Shown piece after piece: positions 1 to 5,203 of a stretch of DNA of 7,706 bases (positions are counted from its first letter, which is position 1; every line of letters starts with the position of its first letter). The notes beneath the pieces are model-generated. The model was not told where the DNA came from. It did no database searches and was given only the letters and a program-made list of their open reading frames with translations. The stretch is from assembly GCA_028714055.1 (NCBI GenBank), contig JAQTNB010000050.1:1-7706 (forward strand), given 5' to 3'. This DNA comes from Candidatus Omnitrophota bacterium. GTDB lineage: Bacteria; Omnitrophota; Gorgyraeia; Gygaellales; Profunditerraquicolaceae. The translations under genes were made by a program, and so were the position numbers.

Positions 1-388
1 CGATCTGGGCTTTCGGGTCTTTCACGTTAAGCAGCGGGCGGTTGGATTGGCCCTGCGTGCGCCGGAGTATCGCCCCGGGAGAAGCGGTAAGGCAGACCAT
101 GGCCCCGGTGCGCTTCATCATCGCGATATTATCCGGGTCAATGACAATGCCTCCTCCGCAGGCCACGATAAAATCATCCTCCCGCGCTACCTCCCGTAAG
201 GCCTGTTTTTCCACGCGGCGAAAATATGCCTCTCCTTTTTCGGCGAAGATATCACGGATCAACCGTTTTTCCTTCAGCTCGATAAGCTCATCGAGATCGG
301 CAAACCCGCGGCCCGTGCGGCCGGCAACAAGCCTGCCTATGGTTGTCTTACCGGTACCCATGAACCCGACCAGATAAAGATTATGCAT
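1..388 (-). CDS. aroK: Shikimate kinase, partial (C-terminus beyond left edge)
   Basis: Shikimate kinase phosphorylates shikimate to shikimate 3-phosphate with ATP, in the cytoplasmic pathway to chorismate. The 129 visible residues begin MHNLYLVGFMGTGKT. They show the P-loop GFMGTGKT at residues 8-15, the DLD magnesium/substrate site at 31-33, the FRRVE shikimate-binding arginine region at 56-60, the CGGG motif at 77-80 and the lid motif RPLL at 117-120. The family is usually about 170 residues, so roughly the last 40 lie outside the window. The ATG at 388 has no clear Shine-Dalgarno sequence. It overlaps the end of spoVG by 8 bases, so translation is probably coupled to spoVG. With aroC just upstream it forms a small aromatic-biosynthesis cluster. 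The identification is firm; choosing aroK over aroL is only naming convention. Confidence 0.95.
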   Translation of the reverse strand, partial: MHNLYLVGFMGTGKTTIGRLVAGRTGRGFADLDELIELKEKRLIRDIFAEKGEAYFRRVEKQALREVAREDDFIVACGGGIVIDPDNIAMMKRTGAMVCLTASPGAILRRTQGQSNRPLLNVKDPKAQI

Positions 389-641
389 CCGCGTTGGTTT
401 GATACGCCGATAACACGGTCTCGTTCAACCGGGCTTTAAGCTCGCCCGGGTACACCGTATTATACCAGCGGCCGTCCTTCCCCTGCTGGCGCGGCATTCC
501 GACAAAAAGCCCCTGCGCGCCTTCCACAACCCTGAAACCTTTGATCAGCATCCCGCCGACGTTCACGTCAGCGAAAGCTTTAAGCTTCGCGTCCCCCTCT
601 ATGCGGTGGATGCGGCTTACCTGGATCAATTCCTTTTCCAT
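381..641 (-). CDS. spoVG: SpoVG family regulatory protein
   Basis: An 86-residue protein of the SpoVG family, small nucleic-acid-binding regulators first named from Bacillus sporulation and septation but widespread in non-spore-formers. The family pattern is visible throughout: ISRIHRI-like N-terminus (VSRIHRIEGDAKLKAFADV), then the central GFRVVEGAQGLFVGMPRQ segment, and a C-terminal helix (ARLNETVLSAYQ). Length matches the family's 80-100 residues. I chose the ATG at 641 because GGAGG lies 8 bases upstream; an in-frame GTG at 650 would overlap that ribosome binding site and adds only three residues. It sits 46 bases after aroC and overlaps aroK by 8 bases, so it is probably on the same message. 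Its target here cannot be told from sequence. Confidence 0.93.
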   Translation of the reverse strand: MEKELIQVSRIHRIEGDAKLKAFADVNVGGMLIKGFRVVEGAQGLFVGMPRQQGKDGRWYNTVYPGELKARLNETVLSAYQTNADA

Positions 642-647
642 GGCTCT

Positions 648-657
648 CACCTCCCTT
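648..657 (-). promoter_or_regulatory. Ribosome binding site of spoVG
   Basis: The minus strand reads AAGGGAGGTG, with GGAGG at 654-650, 8 bases before the ATG at 641. This strong Shine-Dalgarno sequence decides the start: the GTG at 650-648 is part of the site itself and so is unlikely to be the initiator. Confidence 0.8.
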
Positions 658-687
658 GCCGCAATAGACGTAGGAAGGCGGCGGAAT

Positions 688-1728
688 CTAACGGATCCTT
701 TTGAGGTAATTCCGGTAACTTGCTAAGATGTCCTGCAGGCAGTCTCCCCCGAATTTTTCAAGGAAGGCGTCCGCCAGCACGAATGCCGCTGCCGCCTCTG
801 CCACCACGCCGGCAGATTCCACTACGCAGATATCCGAACGCTCGACGCCTGCCCGCGAAGCCTTGCGGGTGGAGATGTTCACCGAATCAAGAGGGCTCAT
901 CAGTGTGGCGATCGGCTTCATACAGCCCCTTAAAGTAATATCCTGGCCGTTTGATATGCCTCCTTCGATACCCCCGGCATTGTTGGTCCTGCGGAAAAAC
1001 CCTTTGCCTTTCGCGTGGTAGATCGCATCGTGCACTTCCGAGCCGAACCTTTGGGCATAACCGAAACCAAGCCCTATCTCCACCCCTTTGATACCCGGGA
1101 TGGACATTACCTCCGCTGCCAGGCGCGCGTCAAGCCTGCGGCCGGGCTGGGCATAGCTGCCCAAGCCTACCGGCACACCCGATGCCGTTATTTCAAAGGT
1201 CCCGCCGACGGTATCGCGGCGCTGTATTGCCTCGGCGATCTTGGAATGCCTTTTTGCGGGCACAACCTCTCCTCCGATGGAAATGACCTTACTCGCAAGG
1301 CGCATCCCGAACTTCTCCAGGAATATCCTGCACACCGCCCCCACCGCCACTGCCGCGGCAGTGCTGCGGGCTGACGCGCGTTCCAGGACTTCGCGCACGT
1401 CGCTTAAGCCGTATTTGAGCAGGCCCGCGAGATCCGCGTGCCCGGGCCTGGGGCAAAGCACCGCATGCAGCTTCTCGATGCTGAAATCCTTGTTGCGCAC
1501 GAACAGCGCCAGGGGGCTTCCCAAGGTCATGCCTTTTTTAAGTCCGGAGAGGATCTCTACCCGGTCTTTCTCGATCTGCATGCGCTTGCCCCTGCCAAAA
1601 CCCTGCTGCCTGCGCTTAAGTTCATGGTTGACCTTCTCTGCGTCGACTTTAAGGCCTGCGGGCATCCCTTCCAGGATCGCCACCAGCCCCTTGCCGTGCG
1701 ATTCACCAGCCGTCAGATATCGTAGCAT
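688..1728 (-). CDS. aroC: Chorismate synthase
   Basis: Chorismate synthase converts 5-enolpyruvylshikimate 3-phosphate to chorismate, using reduced FMN; it is the last step of the common aromatic pathway. The 346-residue protein is near the usual 350-390. It carries GESHG at residues 8-12 (His11) and RPGHAD at 94-99 (His97), the two family histidines, then LERASARST at 116-123, GGIEGGISNGQDI at 252-264, and the C-terminal signature VERSDICVVESAGVVAEA. One oddity is serine in place of the common glutamate in the RASARE motif (residue 122). The ATG at 1728 is preceded by GGAGGT; the open frame extends to a GTG at 1767, but that adds non-family residues and overlaps the upstream gene. It lies 26 bases after the nuclease gene and 46 before spoVG, in an apparent operon with aroK. 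Confidence 0.97.
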   Translation of the reverse strand: MLRYLTAGESHGKGLVAILEGMPAGLKVDAEKVNHELKRRQQGFGRGKRMQIEKDRVEILSGLKKGMTLGSPLALFVRNKDFSIEKLHAVLCPRPGHADLAGLLKYGLSDVREVLERASARSTAAAVAVGAVCRIFLEKFGMRLASKVISIGGEVVPAKRHSKIAEAIQRRDTVGGTFEITASGVPVGLGSYAQPGRRLDARLAAEVMSIPGIKGVEIGLGFGYAQRFGSEVHDAIYHAKGKGFFRRTNNAGGIEGGISNGQDITLRGCMKPIATLMSPLDSVNISTRKASRAGVERSDICVVESAGVVAEAAAAFVLADAFLEKFGGDCLQDILASYRNYLKRIR

Positions 1729-1731
1729 AAT

Positions 1732-1737
1732 ACCTCC
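1732..1737 (-). promoter_or_regulatory. Ribosome binding site of aroC
   Basis: GGAGGT on the minus strand, only 3 bases before the ATG at 1728. The spacing is short, but the motif is perfect and the following protein begins exactly at the conserved MLRYLTAGESHG N-terminus of the family. Confidence 0.65.
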
Positions 1738-1754
1738 ATAGACATGTGTCTTAC

Positions 1755-2285
1755 TTACTCCCCCCACAATCCTTTTTTTTCTTCCCGCGCCTGGCGGTAT
1801 AACCCCAGGAACAGGTCCGCGTATTTGACGTTCGGAGGAATGCTTAACAAAGAGGCGTAGCCGGCCTTAACGATCTCCGCGTTGACAAATGTCCCGTCAG
1901 GCAGGTATACATACGCCAGGAGCCGGTCATACTTATCGCGCTTCTCTACGTCGAATTCAAGCCGCACACGCTTGCCTTCCAGCAGGCCGCGGGTAAACTC
2001 ATACGAACGCTTCCCCATGCGCTTTATTTCTTTGACATCCTCTCCCGAACGCCGGCTGTCGCGGTAGAGCTTATCCGACTCATGCATCTCCGGGGTATCG
2101 ATCCCGATAAGGCGCAGCCGCTCACCCGTTGCCAGCTGCACGGTATCTCCGTCAACCACCCTTTTAACCAGGATATCGCCATAGGCATCGTTAGGGTTTT
2201 CAGAGGCCGCGCCCGCCTGAACGGAGAAAAAAGAAAACAAAACGCAGATAAAGATATAAAACCATAAAACCGCTGTTTTTTTCAT
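1755..2285 (-). CDS. Secreted thermonuclease-like (SNase-domain) nuclease
   Basis: A 176-residue exported nuclease of the staphylococcal nuclease family, which cleaves DNA and RNA with calcium. Residues 1 to about 27 form a signal peptide: MKK, a long hydrophobic stretch, then a small-residue cleavage region (VQAGAA). The SNase fold follows, from about 36 to 175. By alignment to the Staphylococcus enzyme the active-site set is intact: Asp47 in DGDT (Asp21), Arg58 (Arg35), Asp63 and Glu66 in IDTPE (Asp40, Glu43), and Arg121 in KYDR (Arg87). An active extracytoplasmic nuclease is therefore likely, perhaps for scavenging nucleic acid, which is inference. The ATG at 2285 lies 3 bases after the stop of the DUF3786 gene and has no clear ribosome binding site, suggesting coupled translation. 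I see no anchor besides the signal peptide. Confidence 0.92.
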   Translation of the reverse strand: MKKTAVLWFYIFICVLFSFFSVQAGAASENPNDAYGDILVKRVVDGDTVQLATGERLRLIGIDTPEMHESDKLYRDSRRSGEDVKEIKRMGKRSYEFTRGLLEGKRVRLEFDVEKRDKYDRLLAYVYLPDGTFVNAEIVKAGYASLLSIPPNVKYADLFLGLYRQAREEKKGLWGE

Positions 2286-2288
2286 AGG

Positions 2289-2837
2289 CTACAACCGCGC
2301 GCTGACAGCCCCTGCTAAAACCGCGATATCCTCGGTGCAAAAGATCTCCCCGATGCTCCGGTCAAAAAGCATGTTTGCTTCGGGGCCGAACTCTTCGTCA
2401 CCCTTCCAGAGGTTGATCAATACCGGAACACCTGAGAGCGCCTCGATCACGACTCCCGCGTCGGCACCGGGCAAGCTGCTGCCCTTAAGCCTTCCTGCCG
2501 ACTCAAGCAACCCCGAAGGGTTTGAGCCATACTTCCTTATTATCGGCTCGATCGCGCGCTTACGAAAAGCGGGATAATAGCTTTCTCCGCCGAGCTCCTT
2601 GAATGAGACCCATGCTCCTTGGGGCGCTACAGGGCCTTTGGTGAACGCGGCAAGATAATGCAAAAGCAGGATAAGGACGTAATCCTTTGCCGGGACATTG
2701 CAGGCAAGGGAAAAGACGCTTCTTTTCCCGGGGTCCACCTCATAGGCGTCTCCCAGGAAGGCGACTTCCAGTTTCCCTCGCGCTCCGGCATCGGATAGGG
2801 AATCCCAGGCTTTGGCGATCGCGGGCTGATAAGACAT
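2289..2837 (-). CDS. DUF3786-like protein of unknown function
   Basis: A 182-residue cytoplasmic-looking protein with no signal peptide. I assign it to DUF3786 from memory of that family's layout: an ILLLHYL helix (56-62), the GAWVSFKELGG segment (75-84), YYPAFRKR (87-94), and the acidic LWKGDEEFGPEANMLFD stretch (143-159) followed by TED (168-170). No function is established for the family and none is offered here. It is the first gene of the left-hand minus-strand run. Its ATG lies about 11 bases downstream of a good -10 box and has no Shine-Dalgarno sequence, so its message is probably nearly leaderless. It is followed 3 bases later by the nuclease gene, though nothing suggests a shared pathway. 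The gene is real with high confidence; the family name is less sure. Confidence 0.8.
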   Translation of the reverse strand: MSYQPAIAKAWDSLSDAGARGKLEVAFLGDAYEVDPGKRSVFSLACNVPAKDYVLILLLHYLAAFTKGPVAPQGAWVSFKELGGESYYPAFRKRAIEPIIRKYGSNPSGLLESAGRLKGSSLPGADAGVVIEALSGVPVLINLWKGDEEFGPEANMLFDRSIGEIFCTEDIAVLAGAVSARL

Positions 2838-2848
2838 GGACAGTTAAA

Positions 2849-2877
2849 ATTCTACTTCTTTTTACTCGCGAAATCAA
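2849..2877 (-). promoter_or_regulatory. Predicted sigma-70 promoter for the DUF3786-nuclease-aroC-spoVG-aroK run
   Basis: On the minus strand TTGATT (2877-2872) is followed after exactly 17 bases by TAGAAT (2854-2849), a 4/6 and 5/6 match to the sigma-70 consensus. A start about 7 bases on, near 2842, leaves only about 5 bases before the ATG at 2837. That agrees with the absence of a Shine-Dalgarno sequence there. A second possible -10, TATAAT at 2892-2887, would give a leader of about 43 bases but has no -35 at good spacing. Confidence 0.55.
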
Positions 2878-2894
2878 TAGAATTACATTATAAT
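2866..2894 (+). promoter_or_regulatory. Predicted promoter for the helicase gene
   Basis: A perfect -10 hexamer TATAAT lies at 2889-2894; the -35 position (about 2866-2871, TCGCGA) is weak. Transcription would begin near 2901, two or three bases before the ATG at 2904. There is no ribosome binding site upstream of that ATG, so the gene is predicted to be expressed from a leaderless or almost leaderless message. The surrounding ATTATAAT is its own reverse complement, so the box could also be read in the other direction. Confidence 0.5.
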
Positions 2895-2903
2895 ACTTTT
2901 TAT

Positions 2904-4781
2904 ATGAAATACGACCGCTTCCAACAGGAGGCAATCGACCATATAAACCAGGGCTGTTCCGTGATCGTCTCGGCTCCGACCGGAGCCGGTAAAACCGCCA
3001 TAGCCGAACACGTCATCACTTCCTGCATAAACTCTAACCTTGGCGTCATATATACCGCGCCTATCAAAGCCCTCTCCAACCAGAAATTCCGCGATTTCCA
3101 GGGCCAATACGGAGACCATGTCGGGATACTCACCGGAGACGTCTCCCTGAACCCCGACGCTCCCGTGCTGATCATGACCACCGAGATCTTCCGCAATAAG
3201 ATCCTGGATTCTCCCGGGAGCCTGGAAAAATACACCTGGATCATCTTCGATGAAGTGCATTACATCGATAACCCGGAGCGCGGAACGGTCTGGGAAGAGT
3301 CCTTTATCTTCCTCCCCCAGCATATGAAGGTCCTCTGCCTTTCGGCGACCATCCCCAACATCAGCCAACTGGCGGAATGGATCGCGCGCATCCATAACAA
3401 GCCGGTCAAGGTCGTTATCGAAGACAAGCGCCCGGTGCCCCTGCACTTCTACTTTCAGTTCCAGAACGAGGTGATCGACAACATGAACGCCCTTAAACGG
3501 CTGGCGGGAGGAAGGCCCAATAAGCTGATGGGCATCATAAGCTACCTGCGCCAGCAGGAAGGGTTCCCCTGCATCTATTTTGTCTTCGGAAGAAAACGCG
3601 CGGAAGAACTGGCTTCGGAGCTCTACGGGACCGATTTCCTCAATTCCCGCGAACGCGCGCAGATCACCGCGCTTTATGAAAGCCTCTGCGAACGCTTTGA
3701 CCTCAAGAACGAACAAAGCGCGGCAGAGTTAAGCGCGCTGGTCAAACGCGGGGTCGCCTACCACCACGCCGGGATGCTCCCCACGCTTAAAGAAGTGATC
3801 GAAAGGCTCTTTACCAGCAGGCTGCTGAAAGTCATCTTCACCACCGAAACGTTCGCCCTGGGGATAAACATGCCCAGCCGCTCGGTCATCTTTGACGACC
3901 TGCGTAAATTTTACGGCCGCTACGTCAGGACCCTGAAGACCAGGGATTTTTACCAGATGGCAGGCCGCGCCGGAAGGCGCGGCATGGATAAGGAAGGCTT
4001 TGTCTACTGCCGCATCAACCCTTTCAGGATAAACTTCGATGAAGTGCGCAGGGTCATCTACGGGCAGCCCGAAGAAGTCAGGAGCCAGCTGAATACCTCC
4101 TATGCTACCCTCCTGAACCTGTATGAAAAACACAAAGACGCGCTTTTTGAGATATACCCGCTCTCCCTGCATTATTTCCAGTCGAAAAAACAGGAACAGC
4201 GCGAGGCGCTCAGGCTCCTGGAGGCGAAATTGAACCTGCTGAAATCCCTCGGATATATCCAGGGGGATACCCTGACGCAGAAAGGCCAATTCGCGAAATC
4301 GGTCTATGGGTATGAGTTGATTTTGGCTGAGCTTTATGAGGAAAAGATACTGGAGCAGCTTGATGAATTCGGGCTGGGGATCCTGGCGTCAGCGGTGGTG
4401 TTTGAGCCCCGGAAAAACCAGCACATGCCTACCCGCTCAAAGGCAAGCCAGAGGATCGAACGTGCCTGCCAGGAGGTCTATGCCCGCATCAAACAGGTGG
4501 AACTGAAATACCGGATCTATCCTTCCAGCAAGCAGCCGTATTTCCATCTCTCGACCTGCATGGAGGCATGGCTGCGCGGGACGGCATTCGAAAAGATACT
4601 CCGGTTTACCGATACTGACGAAGGGGAGATCGTGCGGTATTTCAGGATGAGCGTGCAGATCCTGCGCGAGATCCTTGACGCGCAGGTCGCCTCGCAGGTC
4701 CTCAGAGAAAGAGTGAAGGAAACCACCCGCGTGATCAACCGGGGCATCGTTGACGCGGAAAAACAGCTCCGCGAAGGCTAA
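2904..4781 (+). CDS. Ski2/Mtr4-like DExH RNA helicase, short form
   Basis: A 625-residue ATP-dependent superfamily 2 helicase of the Ski2-like group, expected to unwind RNA in processing or decay. Motifs in order: Q-like FQQEAI (6-11), Walker A APTGAGKT (24-31), Ia TAPIKALS (51-58), DEVH (116-119) in the typical Ski2 context DEVHYIDNPERGTVWEE, SAT (147-149), YHHAGMLP (286-293), motif V TTETFALGIN (313-322), and motif VI QMAGRAGRRG (351-360). A DSHCT-like C-terminal region covers about 430-610, ending with the EGEIVRYFRMSVQILREI stretch. Eukaryotic Ski2 and Mtr4 and actinobacterial HelY are much longer (about 900-1300 residues); the arch/KOW insertion appears to be missing. The start is fixed by the first ATG, just after a TATAAT box. 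The gene stands alone on the plus strand between two converging or diverging operons. Substrate and partners are unknown; bacteria lack the eukaryotic exosome. Confidence 0.94.
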   Translation: MKYDRFQQEAIDHINQGCSVIVSAPTGAGKTAIAEHVITSCINSNLGVIYTAPIKALSNQKFRDFQGQYGDHVGILTGDVSLNPDAPVLIMTTEIFRNKILDSPGSLEKYTWIIFDEVHYIDNPERGTVWEESFIFLPQHMKVLCLSATIPNISQLAEWIARIHNKPVKVVIEDKRPVPLHFYFQFQNEVIDNMNALKRLAGGRPNKLMGIISYLRQQEGFPCIYFVFGRKRAEELASELYGTDFLNSRERAQITALYESLCERFDLKNEQSAAELSALVKRGVAYHHAGMLPTLKEVIERLFTSRLLKVIFTTETFALGINMPSRSVIFDDLRKFYGRYVRTLKTRDFYQMAGRAGRRGMDKEGFVYCRINPFRINFDEVRRVIYGQPEEVRSQLNTSYATLLNLYEKHKDALFEIYPLSLHYFQSKKQEQREALRLLEAKLNLLKSLGYIQGDTLTQKGQFAKSVYGYELILAELYEEKILEQLDEFGLGILASAVVFEPRKNQHMPTRSKASQRIERACQEVYARIKQVELKYRIYPSSKQPYFHLSTCMEAWLRGTAFEKILRFTDTDEGEIVRYFRMSVQILREILDAQVASQVLRERVKETTRVINRGIVDAEKQLREG

Positions 4782-5203
4782 AACCTGGCTTCGTCCCCCC
4801 TGCCGATCTTATTGTCGCCTGCAAACCCATAATACGCTTCAAGCACATATTGCGCATCCGCCCTGGGCCTGATGCTTGGGCACGCGGCAGAACACGGCTG
4901 CGCGCCCACGGTCACATCCACGACCCTCCTGCCGGAATCGATCCAGATGATATCAATGGGAAAACGCATATTCTTCATCCAGAAGGCGTGGCGCGCGCTT
5001 TCTTTGAAGGTAAAAAGCATCCCTTCTTTCCTGGAAAGGCCCTCTCTGAACATCAGGCCTTTGAGCCTTTTTTCGGGGGTATCGGCGATCTCAACATTAA
5101 GGCAGGCATTGCGGATGCAAAGCGTGCGCTTTACTTGGCTGCGGCAGGAGACAAGAAGAAAGGCGCAAAGGACCAGGATAAGTGCGGCCGGAGGCTTTAA
5201 AAT
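4778..5203 (-). CDS. DUF192 (UPF0127) lipoprotein, probable ATT start
   Basis: A DUF192 protein with a lipoprotein signal. The family is widespread, small and of unclear function. The conserved core is present: EIADTPEKRLKGLMFRE, the WMKNMRFPIDIIWID segment, then AQPCSAACPS and AQYVLEAYYGFA. The first ATG (5053) falls inside this core and would delete its N-terminal part. Reading back in frame adds 50 residues, including a lipoprotein signal (LKPPAALILVLCAFLLVSC) with lipobox LVSC, lipidated Cys20. In that extension no ATG, GTG or TTG exists before the frame is closed by a TGA. The best candidate is ATT at 5203, preceded by GAGGGG 8 bases upstream and overlapping the macro-Nudix stop by 7 bases. 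A base error that changed ATG to ATT is the alternative. Length is 141 residues. The stop TAG overlaps the helicase stop. Confidence 0.87.
   Translation of the reverse strand: MLKPPAALILVLCAFLLVSCRSQVKRTLCIRNACLNVEIADTPEKRLKGLMFREGLSRKEGMLFTFKESARHAFWMKNMRFPIDIIWIDSGRRVVDVTVGAQPCSAACPSIRPRADAQYVLEAYYGFAGDNKIGRGDEARF

Noticed and set aside
42..377. Plus-strand open frame of 111 codons opposite aroK.
   Set aside because: The minus strand encodes shikimate kinase with every motif in order; the plus-strand product has low-complexity, serine- and proline-rich composition typical of a shadow frame.
642..687. Possible separate promoter for spoVG in the 46-base gap after aroC.
   Set aside because: Besides the ribosome binding site I could find no -35/-10 pair with acceptable spacing and no terminator hairpin.
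1241..1741. Plus-strand open frame of 166 codons opposite aroC.
   Set aside because: It is an antisense shadow of a clear chorismate synthase, with a Ser/Pro/Arg-rich product and no family likeness.
2883..4289. Long open frames (277 and 186 codons) antisense to the helicase gene.
   Set aside because: They lie in the antisense frame whose codons pair exactly with the helicase codons, a frame that stays open when third positions are GC-rich. The translated sequences resemble no family, have no ribosome binding site, and the helicase on the other strand is certain.
4778..5053. Short version of the DUF192 gene beginning at ATG 5053.
   Set aside because: That start cuts into the conserved DUF192 core and removes a clear lipoprotein signal that is encoded just upstream in the same frame.
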